Shown here: positions 1 to 7,239 of the stretch, in pieces
Layout: each line of letters opens with the position of its first letter
How positions within the stretch are numbered: the stretch's first letter is position 1
From: a virus
DNA: 20,297 bases
Virus record (IMG/VR): IMGVR_UViG_3300020411_001939
Coordinates: 1 to 20,297 of that record
Reading direction: 5' to 3' (one strand)
Program-made: the position numbers and the translations under genes
Notes under the pieces: model-generated
The model's database searches: none
Seen by the model: only the letters and a program-made list of their open reading frames with translations
Told to the model about the DNA's origin: nothing

Positions 1-847
1 GATCCCATTCAATTGGATCTAAATCTCCACCTAATGCAATCTCTTGCTGTTCAAACCAATCTACTTGAGAAGTATATGCTTTAGCATAAGGATGACTGTC
101 AATTGCACCACCAGTAGATGTGATACCGATAGATCCAGTATTAGTAAATGAATACTCTGCTAATGGTGTGTAGTCTTTTGATACTTCTGTACCATCACCT
201 CTTACGTGAGAAAGTACTTTAACTCCTACTTTTCCTGTAGATATTTCAGTAATTATACCTTTAAGATAACCATCTGCAAATACAGTTTGTCCACTTCCTA
301 CTGGTTGTGCAGGATCTTCAATTATTTTGCCATGCATTGTTTGAGTTACTGCATAACCAACTGTAGCAAGACCAACGTTATCAGCAACTGTTAAAACTTG
401 ATCTGCCTTAGCATCAATAGTTGCAACCTTAATTCCATTTGCCCAACTACCAGGATTCTTAGCAGAAATAACTACATTTGTAATGGTATTGTCATCATAA
501 CCTAATTGGTTGTAATGATCGTCATTTTTAATTTTGATAGATGGTGATCCATCATCAGTAGCATTTTTAAGATCAGTATCATCTGTTCTCACAACTTGCA
601 TATTTCCACCATATGCTAAGTAGGAAGATGCTACCATCCAACTTTCATATTGCTTATCTGTATTATAAGGTTTTCCGTATGTACTAAAAAGATCGTCTTC
701 GCTCTCAATTAATTGAGGAAGACCAACTGGACCTCGTGCAAATGGAGCTGCTAACGCACCGATAGATCCAGATACTGGATCAACTCTACCAATTGTTAGG
801 TCAACCTCTCTTACGACAATTCCAGGAGATGCTAAATTTAGTGGCAT
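1..847 (-). CDS. gp18: Contractile tail sheath protein gp18 (3' end cut by window edge)
   Basis: Tail sheath subunit, which polymerises around the tail tube and contracts during infection. Translating back from the ATG at 847 gives MPLNLASPGIVVREVDLT, the typical N terminus of marine T4-like sheath proteins, followed by a glycine- and acid-rich β-structured stretch containing ESWMVASSYLAYGGNMQVVR. About 282 residues are visible; T4 gp18 has 659, so the C-terminal half lies beyond the left edge. The start is supported by a Shine-Dalgarno-like GGAG (bases 856-859) 8 bases upstream, one of the few clear ones in this window, and by a late promoter at 883-890. It follows the terminase cluster, as in T4 (17 then 18). 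The identification rests on N-terminal sequence and gene order. Confidence 0.93.
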   Translation of the reverse strand, partial: MPLNLASPGIVVREVDLTIGRVDPVSGSIGALAAPFARGPVGLPQLIESEDDLFSTYGKPYNTDKQYESWMVASSYLAYGGNMQVVRTDDTDLKNATDDGSPSIKIKNDDHYNQLGYDDNTITNVVISAKNPGSWANGIKVATIDAKADQVLTVADNVGLATVGYAVTQTMHGKIIEDPAQPVGSGQTVFADGYLKGIITEISTGKVGVKVLSHVRGDGTEVSKDYTPLAEYSFTNTGSIGITSTGGAIDSHPYAKAYTSQVDWFEQQEIALGGDLDPIEWD

Positions 848-855
848 CTTTTACT

Positions 856-859
856 CTCC
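856..859 (-). promoter_or_regulatory. Ribosome binding site of the sheath gene
   Basis: Reads GGAG within CGGAGAG on the minus strand, 8 bases before the ATG at 847. Most other starts here have no convincing Shine-Dalgarno sequence. A strong site fits the very high copy number needed for a sheath protein (inference). Confidence 0.6.
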
Positions 860-882
860 GAATCTCAGATTATTTCTGAAAT

Positions 883-890
883 TATTTATT
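883..890 (-). promoter_or_regulatory. T4-type late promoter (AATAAATA) for gp18
   Basis: Minus-strand AATAAATA matches the NATAAATA late-promoter pattern of T4-like marine phages (T4 consensus TATAAATA at -13 to -6). It lies in the 81-base gap between the four-cysteine gene and gp18, with its 3' end 36 bases before the ATG. T4 spacing would put the transcript start near 877. The rest of this gap (891-928) shows nothing I can name. Confidence 0.75.
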
Positions 891-928
891 CAAAGGTGCA
901 TTTTCATTGGGGAAACGATACATGAACA

Positions 929-1156
929 TTACCAATCTGGATATGACCAATCAGTAAATGGTTTCTTTTTTCTGGATGATACTATTCTTTTTATAGTACA
1001 TAATTTACATTCATATGAATATGCAGACGGTAATGCCCCTCTATTTTTACGTGTTAAATAGAAATCATCCAATAAATTCTTTACTTCTCCACATACTCTA
1101 CAAGATCGTTCGGACAATAATAAATGCCCTAATTCAACTTGCTTATCAAATTCCAT
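929..1156 (-). CDS. Small four-cysteine (zinc-binding-type) protein
   Basis: A 75-residue protein with two CxxC knuckles, C19-x2-C22 and C50-x2-C53, separated by 27 residues that include a DFY motif, followed by a basic stretch (IKRIVSSRKKK). The layout suggests a single zinc ribbon or treble-clef fold, as in the minimal zinc-binding halves of HNH-type phage proteins. The catalytic HNH histidines are not visible, so I do not call a nuclease. I chose the ATG at 1156 over the upstream one at 1183 because it overlaps the NifU-like stop codon by one base (TAATG), the arrangement used throughout this cluster. The pairing with a NifU-like protein hints at metal or redox chemistry, but the function is unknown. 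Confidence 0.75.
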   Translation of the reverse strand: MEFDKQVELGHLLLSERSCRVCGEVKNLLDDFYLTRKNRGALPSAYSYECKLCTIKRIVSSRKKKPFTDWSYPDW

Positions 1157-1392
1157 TACAATACTTGTACAACACCATAACAATCAGGTATTTCATGCAT
1201 TAATTTTGATTCTATACCTTGCTTTAAGGTTATAGCACTCATTGCACAAGTAGAACATGCACCACCTAATCTTACTTTAACAAAATTTGTTTCATGTTCT
1301 ATCTCTACAAACTCTAACCATCCACCGTCTGCCTCAATATAAGGTAAAAGTTCTTCTAAAACTTTTATTACATTCTCTTCATTTAATTCCAT
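1156..1392 (-). CDS. NifU C-terminal-domain-like Fe-S scaffold protein
   Basis: A 78-residue protein made almost entirely of a NifU C-terminal (Nfu) domain: an N-terminal helix, the signature PYIEADGGWLEFVEI at 17-31, then RLGGACSTCAMSAITLKQGI at 41-60 with the cluster-binding C46-x2-C49. In cellular Nfu proteins this CxxC pair bridges a [4Fe-4S] cluster between two subunits and passes it to target enzymes. NifU-like proteins of this size occur in marine T4-like phages, where their role is not settled; supplying clusters to a host or phage Fe-S enzyme is the usual suggestion. The start overlaps the previous stop by one base (TAATG). It sits between terminase and sheath genes, so it should be expressed late unless internal promoters exist. 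Confidence 0.9.
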   Translation of the reverse strand: MELNEENVIKVLEELLPYIEADGGWLEFVEIEHETNFVKVRLGGACSTCAMSAITLKQGIESKLMHEIPDCYGVVQVL

Positions 1393-1676
1393 TAGGATAC
1401 CTTATTACCATATGAACTTGCTTCTGTTGAATCTGGATTATTTTTTAAATATTCAGTATATCTAAAACCAGATTCTTCTGGATATATGTATTTACCATTT
1501 TCATCAAAGTTAGGACCAGTTTTCTTTGCATTATATACAGGGTATGGTCTCTTACCTTCTCTCATCTCCTTACCTATTCTCCTTCTTCTTTGATTACCAG
1601 TCTCATGACCTTCAGGTATAGTAGGCCAAGAAGATCCTAAGATCCTTTTGATATCTTCTTTAGTGTAACCTTTCAT
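1392..1676 (-). CDS. Hypothetical 94-residue protein downstream of terminase
   Basis: I do not recognise a family. The protein starts MKGYTKEDIKRILGSSWPTI and is basic and polar, with an RRRRIGKEMREGKRPYP patch near residues 31-45 and a C-terminal half rich in Tyr, Pro and Asn (KTGPNFDENGKYIYPEES). No signal peptide or membrane segment is visible. The ATG at 1676 is preferred over the one at 1688 because it forms an ATGA overlap with the terminase stop codon. The stop overlaps the NifU-like start by one base. The arginine cluster would suit nucleic acid contact, and the position directly after gp17 allows a packaging-related role, but neither is shown by the sequence. Confidence 0.75.
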   Translation of the reverse strand: MKGYTKEDIKRILGSSWPTIPEGHETGNQRRRRIGKEMREGKRPYPVYNAKKTGPNFDENGKYIYPEESGFRYTEYLKNNPDSTEASSYGNKVS

Positions 1677-3322
1677 CGATAATCCCACATATAAGAACGA
1701 TCACCATATTCATCAACATGCCATCTATCTCCTTCAACATCTACAAAACTTTCTGTATCAAATCCATCTGAAATAAAACCAAATGGTGCCATATCTTGTT
1801 CTATTTGATTCTTCTGTTCTTCATACAATCTCTTACGAATATCATTATCAGTCATTTCTTTAAAATAATCCTGTGCAACCAACCATGCAAATATAACTAA
1901 ACACATTGCCAAATCATCGTTACATCCTTCTTCTGCTTCAAACGATTGATGTTTTTGTATGAAAGTGGTAAGTTCTGAAATTAATTCATAATCACAAAGA
2001 GTTAATTTATCATCTTCTAACATAGTTTTGAGATTAGAACATCCCAACTTCTTAACTGAAGATGTCATTCTCACTCCAAGTTGTGTCTTCTTACCAGAAA
2101 AACCTTGTCCAACTATTTGACCATTTCTTCCTCTCATAGATGCCATTAAAAGATTTTCATATTCCAAATCATATTGAAGAATACTTGCTACTTGATCTCC
2201 TATATCATTAACTTCTATTAAAATGTAAGCATTATTATAATTTTTTGCAACATCAATAATAATATTAGGAAATAACATAGGTTTGATTTCATTATTTCTA
2301 TATTTGGCAATTACCCTATAAGGAAATTCTGTAGTATCAAAAACTACAAATGCAGAATAATCATTACCTAATCCTCTAGCAACATCAACTGTAACTATGT
2401 AATTATGATCTTTTTGTACTTTTTCGTAAATATCTAATCCAGCATTTCTCTTAATTGGTTCCTCATATACCATCGTCCTCAATTTTGCAGGATTGATGAG
2501 AGTATTAACAGATCCTAAAAATTCACATTCAAACTCAATTTTGAATTGCTGTTCTGATGTGTTTGCAATAGTTTGTGCTTTCCATTCAGCATCTCTACCA
2601 GGAACTTGTGACCAATGAACATCAGTCGGTATATATTCATTATTTCCTCTTTCTGCATCATGCCAATACCTATAAAAATGATTCATCCCGTGAGGGGTTG
2701 AAACCATTATTACTTTTGTGCTTTTACCAGAAGTAATAGTAGGATAAACGGAACTAAAGAAATCTTCTGCGATATGATTCGGGACAAAAGCGAACTCGTC
2801 GAGGAAGAGGATATTAAATGACATACCTCGGACAGCACTTGCAGACGTAGAAGCAGCCAGTATCTTTGATCCATTCTCTAATTCTAAACTACCTTTATTC
2901 CAAGATATTATACCCTGTTGCATCCATTTAGGCAAATTCTCATATGCAATTTGCAGTCTACCTAATAGATCCCTAGCAGTTGCTGCTTTGTTTGCTAGAA
3001 TACCAATATTTGTACTGTCATTAAAAACAGCATAATGTAAAAGATATGAAACAGATGTGGTAGATTTACCAGTCTGTCGAGGCATCTTACATATATTAAA
3101 TCTATTCTCATGGAAGTTTCTAATTAACTTCTCCTGAAAATCATATGGATGAAATTGTGTTAGTCCCTCATCAAGAGAAACAATTTTAATATAATTATTT
3201 GCAAAATATACTGGATCTTCCTTACACTTAAGAAACTCTATAACTTGTTCCTCAGTAAATTCAATCTGGGTATTCGCCTTTTTTAAATTGGGATTACCTA
3301 GATATACATCATCTTGTTTCAT
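1673..3322 (-). CDS. gp17: Terminase large subunit gp17 (packaging ATPase and nuclease)
   Basis: Motor that pumps DNA into the prohead and cuts the concatemer. The ATPase domain shows a Walker A at 81-88 (PRQTGKST), a Walker B with catalytic Glu at 171-176 (ILFLDE) and the coupling motif STPHG at 208-212. The RNase H-fold nuclease follows: D313 in VTVDVARGLGNDYSAF, E370 in ILIEVND and D469/D470 in CNDDLAMCLVIF. The D313-E370 spacing of 57 equals that of T4 D401-E458. The length is 549 residues against 610 in T4; the C terminus is acidic and aromatic (DRSYMWDYR). The ATG at 3322 lies 5 bases after the preceding stop. gp16 is encoded upstream, separated by two small ORFs rather than directly adjoining as in T4. 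Confidence 0.97.
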   Translation of the reverse strand: MKQDDVYLGNPNLKKANTQIEFTEEQVIEFLKCKEDPVYFANNYIKIVSLDEGLTQFHPYDFQEKLIRNFHENRFNICKMPRQTGKSTTSVSYLLHYAVFNDSTNIGILANKAATARDLLGRLQIAYENLPKWMQQGIISWNKGSLELENGSKILAASTSASAVRGMSFNILFLDEFAFVPNHIAEDFFSSVYPTITSGKSTKVIMVSTPHGMNHFYRYWHDAERGNNEYIPTDVHWSQVPGRDAEWKAQTIANTSEQQFKIEFECEFLGSVNTLINPAKLRTMVYEEPIKRNAGLDIYEKVQKDHNYIVTVDVARGLGNDYSAFVVFDTTEFPYRVIAKYRNNEIKPMLFPNIIIDVAKNYNNAYILIEVNDIGDQVASILQYDLEYENLLMASMRGRNGQIVGQGFSGKKTQLGVRMTSSVKKLGCSNLKTMLEDDKLTLCDYELISELTTFIQKHQSFEAEEGCNDDLAMCLVIFAWLVAQDYFKEMTDNDIRKRLYEEQKNQIEQDMAPFGFISDGFDTESFVDVEGDRWHVDEYGDRSYMWDYR

Positions 3323-3327
3323 TATTA

Positions 3328-3585
3328 TTAATTTCCGTATGCCACCTTAGATACTAAAACACTGCCTCCATTAGATGCTGCAGTAAGAGTATCAGTTGAA
3401 ACTTTTTCTAGATAAACAGTCTCTTTAGTATTTACTGTTAAACTACCAATAGTAGTGCCACCAGAATCCTTTCTTGTTATAACTAATGCTGCACTATGGT
3501 TATTAAAAAGTCTTACCACAGTAGCTGTATTAACATTGGACGCACTAGAGAGATTACCCTCAGCCGCTAAAACTTTAATTAACAT
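3328..3585 (-). CDS. Small β-rich protein, probably structural, between gp16 and gp17
   Basis: An 85-residue protein rich in Thr, Val, Ser and Asn with alternating β-strand pattern (ATVVRLFNNHSAALVITRKD, then GSLTVNTKETVYLEK). There is no Cys, no membrane segment and no signal peptide. The composition resembles small phage capsid-decoration or tail β-sandwich proteins, but I cannot assign a family. It has its own late promoter at 3604-3611, giving a leader of only about a dozen bases, and it is followed by gp17 after 5 bases, so this promoter probably also drives gp17. An independent promoter suggests it may be needed in larger amounts than the neighbouring terminase subunits (inference). Confidence 0.8.
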   Translation of the reverse strand: MLIKVLAAEGNLSSASNVNTATVVRLFNNHSAALVITRKDSGGTTIGSLTVNTKETVYLEKVSTDTLTAASNGGSVLVSKVAYGN

Positions 3586-3602
3586 AACCGCAATTTTTTT
3601 AA

Positions 3603-3770
3603 CTATTTATTAAAACTAATCTCCGTTCTCCAATCAGAGTGTTCTTCTGGTTTTATATATGTTGGTACTAGTTTATCTGGTTTTACTAAATCTATTATTT
3701 CAAATGCTAAATTACCATCAGCATCATCAACTTTAATACTATCTTCTTCCCAAGGAATATTATTTGTCAT
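3603..3770 (-). CDS. Small acidic ORF (55 residues) after gp16
   Basis: Starts MTNNIPWEEDSIKVDDADG and ends EEHSDWRTEISFNK, stop TAG. The start lies 8 bases inside the 3' end of gp16 in another frame (11-base overlap), and the stop abuts the late promoter of the next gene. It is acidic (EED, DDADG, EE), with two prolines and two tryptophans. I do not recognise a family. It is likely real because it fills the only otherwise empty 170 bases between gp16 and the next gene, follows the tight packing of this cluster, and has protein-like rather than low-complexity composition. Comparison with related phages for a conserved frame would settle it. Confidence 0.65.
   Translation of the reverse strand: MTNNIPWEEDSIKVDDADGNLAFEIIDLVKPDKLVPTYIKPEEHSDWRTEISFNK
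3604..3611 (-). promoter_or_regulatory. T4-type late promoter (AATAAATA) for the 85-residue gene and gp17
   Basis: AATAAATA on the minus strand, overlapping the stop codon of the 55-residue ORF and ending 19 bases before the ATG at 3585. T4 spacing puts the transcript start near 3598, giving a leader of about 13 bases, A-rich at the 5' end. Confidence 0.7.
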
Positions 3771-4197
3771 TTTTTGGAAGTCCCTGTTTAATCATCTTAG
3801 CAAGTTCTGAAGTAGATCCTACAAAAACTGCATTATTAGTAACTTGTGTTGGTTTTCCTTTATCCTCATCAATTTCTTTAACTTTCTTCTGAAGTTCCAT
3901 TAATTTGTCTGTAGTATCAGCAACAGACTTAATAATTTGACCTGCGACTTCATATGCTCTTGGACTCGCACTCTCACCCGCAAGTTCCATAATACCATTA
4001 AGAGATTCTTGTCCTTTTTCGATAAGTGAATATAAGTTGGCACGAGTGTATTCATAATCTTTATCTACATCATTAGTGACATTTGTAAGATTATCTTTTC
4101 GTCTAACACATCCACCTTCAGGTGTTGTACTAACTTCAATACTACTAGTAGTATTTAATGCTTCATCAATAGGATCATAACTAGACATGGTATTCAT
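3760..4197 (-). CDS. gp16: Terminase small subunit gp16
   Basis: DNA-recognition and packaging-initiation partner of gp17. The 145-residue protein has an acidic, disordered N terminus (to about 45), then a long helical stretch from about 50 to 112 (ANLYSLIEKGQESLNGIMEL, SPRAYEVAGQIIKSVADTT, DKLMELQKKVKEIDE), which matches the central antiparallel coiled coil of T4 gp16-type small terminases that drives ring assembly. T4 gp16 has 164 residues. The C terminus (STSELAKMIKQGLPKNDK) is basic, fitting contact with gp17. The start overlaps the gp15 stop by one base (TAATG); an internal Met at residue 4 is a less likely alternative. Order 15-16-17 agrees with T4. Confidence 0.92.
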   Translation of the reverse strand: MNTMSSYDPIDEALNTTSSIEVSTTPEGGCVRRKDNLTNVTNDVDKDYEYTRANLYSLIEKGQESLNGIMELAGESASPRAYEVAGQIIKSVADTTDKLMELQKKVKEIDEDKGKPTQVTNNAVFVGSTSELAKMIKQGLPKNDK

Positions 4198-5000
4198 TAG
4201 ATATCAGTTTGTCTTGTAGGACTGTAATCCTGAGAATCACCAAAGAATGATGTTGTCTCGCTAAATCCAAAGTCATCTCCAGGATTAGCAGTTATTGGAT
4301 CTGGTTCTACAGTATATCTCATTTCTCTCTTAGCAGTCACTGTATTAGTATCCATTGCAGTATCAACAATGACTTTTTTGATAAGACCTTCTGAGGACTC
4401 TGCAACAGGACCGAAGAGATAAGTTTTTGCTGAGAATTGTAATGTATATATTAATGCTCTTCTAGTTGCATAATCTCCCTCATAATCATCCTGAAAAGAA
4501 ACACTATTTAATTGAATTGGTATATCTCTTTTTTCTCCTATTGCTTCTACCAAATCCACAGTTAAATTAAATGCTGGTTGAAAATATGGAAGTATTTGTT
4601 CAATAATTTGTAAGGCATCATCATTTAATTTACTTAATATACTTAATTCAAATCCAAGATTATATGGAACAGGCATATAAACCTTTTTCATATTATCATC
4701 TCTATTATCAACTGCTTTAAACGTTTGAGTAATACCAGACTTTCTAGTCGCATCATATGAAATATCTGTCATCTCAAATGACATTCTTGGTAATGTTATA
4801 GCAACTGGTTTGTTAAGATCTGGTTGTTGTTCTAATCTTGCTAGAAATTTTTGTGTAGGACCATATGCTAAAGGAACTTTCATTTCACTAAAAGTAGTTC
4901 CATTAGAATCTTTATGTCTAAGGTAAATACCATTAAAAAGGGTTCCAAAACCTATAATAGTTTTTCTAATAATTTCGTGATAGTAATAAGTTCCTAACAT
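4197..5000 (-). CDS. gp15: Tail sheath stabiliser and completion protein gp15
   Basis: Forms the terminator ring on top of the finished tail and connects it to the neck. The 267-residue protein (T4: 272) begins MLGTYYYHEIIRKTIIGFGT, matching the aromatic/basic N terminus of the gp15 family, and has the family's middle region with RMSFEMTDISYDATRK and VPYNLGFELSILSK. The C-terminal 30 residues are acidic and probably flexible. The start overlaps the gp14 stop (TGATG). A NATAAATA motif lies 79 bases upstream inside gp14 (5079-5086). The identification rests on length, N-terminal similarity and position between gp14 and gp16. Confidence 0.93.
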   Translation of the reverse strand: MLGTYYYHEIIRKTIIGFGTLFNGIYLRHKDSNGTTFSEMKVPLAYGPTQKFLARLEQQPDLNKPVAITLPRMSFEMTDISYDATRKSGITQTFKAVDNRDDNMKKVYMPVPYNLGFELSILSKLNDDALQIIEQILPYFQPAFNLTVDLVEAIGEKRDIPIQLNSVSFQDDYEGDYATRRALIYTLQFSAKTYLFGPVAESSEGLIKKVIVDTAMDTNTVTAKREMRYTVEPDPITANPGDDFGFSETTSFFGDSQDYSPTRQTDI

Positions 5001-6394
5001 CAGTATGTACCAAATGGATTAGATTCTGCGAAGTCCAAAATTTGATCTGCTTCCAACTCAAAGTTTTCATTCTCTTTATATTTATCGGTAGTAGTGTTTG
5101 CTGCACTAACCTGTATATTATATACAGCACCAGATTTCTGACCCGTAATTTGTTCGCCTGGATAGAATTGACCAGTTTGAATACCAACTTGTAATATATG
5201 GGTATCTTCATCCCAACGCTTAACTCTAGCAACAACATTAGATGTAGCACCAATTACCTCTTCATTGAACCAGAATGTTCCTATTCCAGTAGTGGATCCA
5301 GTACCAACAGTTAATACTGGTGGTGAGAAGAATCCTGCACCAGCAGAATTTATTCCAATATATGTTACTGAACTAATACCAGAAGTAGTTTTAATAACTG
5401 GAGTAACAAGTGCAGGATGATTTGGGGTAAGTGATGGTAATGTAACCGTTGCACTTGGTGCAGTTAAATATCCAAGACCAAAATTAGTCATAGTAATAGT
5501 TTGAATACCCTTCTTACCAGATGGAACTAAGGAACAAGTAGCAGCTGCTCCTGCTCCACCACCACCAGTAATTGTTATTAGTGGTTCTTCTGTATATCCA
5601 CCACCTGCATTTGTTATTAAAATTTCTTTAATAGATGTTATATTATTTCTAGTTGTTAAGATACCAACAGCAGTTGCAGTAGTTCCACCAGTTGGTGCTG
5701 CAGTAAATGATATTGTAGGAATACTAGTAAATCCATAACCATCATTATTTAAGAATATTCTTTGAATACCTCCTGTTCCTATAGTTGTTGTTGCTCTTGC
5801 TTGATCTGCAGTAGAAATTAATTTAAGATCTGTAATTGGACCTTTATCTTCAATTAGAGTATCAATTGATTCTATAGAAGTATCAATAATTTCATCACCT
5901 TCATATTCATATAATTCACATTGAAGTTGATAAACATAATTTTTTCCTAATTGATAGAAAGGTTGTTCATGCTCTACAAACTTAACCTCAAATAATCTTT
6001 GACCTAACGGAAAATAAACCAAATCACCTTCTCTAGGTCTGGTAGAAAGTACAATTTCATAATCACTTTCACCTTCTAAAAAAGGAACAATAAAATCTTC
6101 AAATCTTTCTTTTGATATGGTTAATGTTAATTCATCTTTAATATTAACACCAAACTTTGTCATTATATCGCCTTGTCCAGAATATCCATCAAAGTTTTCT
6201 ACATATGCTTCCAATAAGTAATTATCATCAAATTTTGATGTAGTTACCTCTTCAATTATAGTGCTTCTATTTACAATTTTTCTTGGAATATATGTTACTT
6301 CTACACCATAAATTTTCAGTTGCTCATTAATGAGTTCCTGTACTAATCTTTGTTCTGATGCAGAACCTTGTAAAAAGAATGGATTAAGTGCCAT
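5000..6394 (-). CDS. gp14: Neck protein gp14 with an inserted repeat block
   Basis: Head completion/neck protein joining portal and tail. Residues 1-185 match the gp14 family (MALNPFFLQGSASEQRLVQE, then NYLLEAYVENFDGYSGQGDI and YVYQLQCELYEYEGDEIIDT), and the C terminus (ADQILDFAESNPFGTY) closes the family fold. The whole is 464 residues against 256 in T4. The excess lies mainly at about 204-370, four tandem β-repeats with GYGFTSIPTISF- or GGGYTEEPLITITGGG-like cores, followed by a GATSNVVARVKRWDEDTHIL module at 382-401. The insertion keeps the frame and sits before the native C-terminal segment, so it is probably displayed on the neck. The start overlaps the gp13 stop by one base (TAATG). Confidence 0.92.
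   Translation of the reverse strand: MALNPFFLQGSASEQRLVQELINEQLKIYGVEVTYIPRKIVNRSTIIEEVTTSKFDDNYLLEAYVENFDGYSGQGDIMTKFGVNIKDELTLTISKERFEDFIVPFLEGESDYEIVLSTRPREGDLVYFPLGQRLFEVKFVEHEQPFYQLGKNYVYQLQCELYEYEGDEIIDTSIESIDTLIEDKGPITDLKLISTADQARATTTIGTGGIQRIFLNNDGYGFTSIPTISFTAAPTGGTTATAVGILTTRNNITSIKEILITNAGGGYTEEPLITITGGGGAGAAATCSLVPSGKKGIQTITMTNFGLGYLTAPSATVTLPSLTPNHPALVTPVIKTTSGISSVTYIGINSAGAGFFSPPVLTVGTGSTTGIGTFWFNEEVIGATSNVVARVKRWDEDTHILQVGIQTGQFYPGEQITGQKSGAVYNIQVSAANTTTDKYKENENFELEADQILDFAESNPFGTY
5079..5086 (-). promoter_or_regulatory. Possible internal late promoter (GATAAATA) before gp15
   Basis: A GATAAATA motif inside the 3' end of gp14 (codons for DKYK), 79 bases before the gp15 start. 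It is one of only two NATAAATA motifs I found wholly inside genes on this strand, and both lie within 100 bases upstream of a start codon. Chance occurrence cannot be excluded. Confidence 0.35.
5285..5785 (-). repeat. Four-copy Gly/Tyr β-repeat inserted in gp14
   Basis: Protein-level repeats of about 45 residues at gp14 residues 204-370. Copies begin near 208 (IQRIFLNNDGYGFTSIPTIS), 254 (SIKEILITNAGGGYTEEPLI), 297 (IQTITMTNFGLGYLTAPSAT) and 341 (SSVTYIGINSAGAGFFSPPV). Each has the pattern hydrophobic strand, Asn/Ser, Gly-x-Gly-Tyr/Phe, x-x-x-Pro, strand, Gly-rich turn. The copies are diverged, so this is an old expansion rather than recent DNA duplication. Confidence 0.8.
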
Positions 6395-7239
6395 TATCCA
6401 ATAAAGTCGTAGGGTGGAAGTTCGTATTCGGAAGTCATCTTAGATCTAAGATCTTCCAATTCTCTTTCAGCATCATCATATATTTCTCTACCATTAAGTT
6501 CAATTCCACCAGGAAGTTTGGTTCCTTTAAACTTAATTAAATTCTGCCCCCACTGTCTTTTTATTAATGAAGTCAAATATCTTTTAAGAAAACTATCATT
6601 ATAAACACCAGTAAAGTTTGTTGGATCTAAAACTCTATAGCAATCAAGAACAATAAAATCATCAGCAGTTTGAGAACCCCAATCAATATCTAGATATAAT
6701 CTATCTTGTCTTTTATTAAATCTTACTTGTTTATCAGTAGTTAAAAGAAAATCAATATCCTCAAGATATGTTTTAACCATTGCATATTGTAAAAGTTCTA
6801 CTGAATTAAAATAATAAAGATCATTCAAAAATAACTGATATTTTATACTAAACATGCTACCAGATATTGAACTGGTATCAAACTTAAATACCTTTTCTAC
6901 ACCTATTACAGAATCAGGAACCTGTATAAAATTAGATGTTTCATACCAATTACTAGTTGTGGTACCATAACCAGCAATTGAAGTTGAAGTTGCAGATGTT
7001 GTTACTATTCCAACACCAGTTGTACCTGATGCCGATCCTCTATTAATATCTTCATCTGATATTTTATATTTAAGATACATTCTTTCAACACCATCAAAAT
7101 GCCTTTCATTAAAAAATTGAAAAGCATCATCAACAGCATCATCTATTTGATCATCATCAACATTTATCTCCAATACTGGAGCACCCAACTTCCTTAGACA
7201 GTAATCGATGAGTTGTTGTCTAGATGCTGGTTTTGCCAT
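6394..7239 (-). CDS. gp13: Neck protein gp13
   Basis: Head-completion protein that binds the portal after packaging and makes the platform for gp14. The 281-residue protein (T4: 309) has the family's N terminus MAKPASRQQLIDYCLRKLGA, the acidic helix DDDQIDDAVDDAFQFFNERH at about 28-47, and the C-terminal block QWGQNLIKFKGTKLPGGIEL followed by EIYDDAERELEDL and the terminal YELPPYDFIG. A short Ser/Thr/Gly-rich loop at about 69-98 (SASGTTGVG, TTSATSTSIAGYG) is probably surface exposed. The start overlaps the stop of the preceding small gene by one base (TAATG). Transcription probably begins at the late promoter at 7492-7499. Confidence 0.95.
   Translation of the reverse strand: MAKPASRQQLIDYCLRKLGAPVLEINVDDDQIDDAVDDAFQFFNERHFDGVERMYLKYKISDEDINRGSASGTTGVGIVTTSATSTSIAGYGTTTSNWYETSNFIQVPDSVIGVEKVFKFDTSSISGSMFSIKYQLFLNDLYYFNSVELLQYAMVKTYLEDIDFLLTTDKQVRFNKRQDRLYLDIDWGSQTADDFIVLDCYRVLDPTNFTGVYNDSFLKRYLTSLIKRQWGQNLIKFKGTKLPGGIELNGREIYDDAERELEDLRSKMTSEYELPPYDFIG

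Noticed and set aside
865-879. A 5-bp hairpin (TCAGA, loop, TCTGA) in the gp18 leader, considered as a terminator.
   Set aside because: The stem is short and A+T-rich and no U tract follows. It could affect the mRNA leader, but the predicted start near 877 would remove part of it.
4966-5253. A 95-codon minus-strand open frame overlapping gp14 and gp15.
   Set aside because: It is an alternative frame of two strongly identified genes and has no independent start signals.
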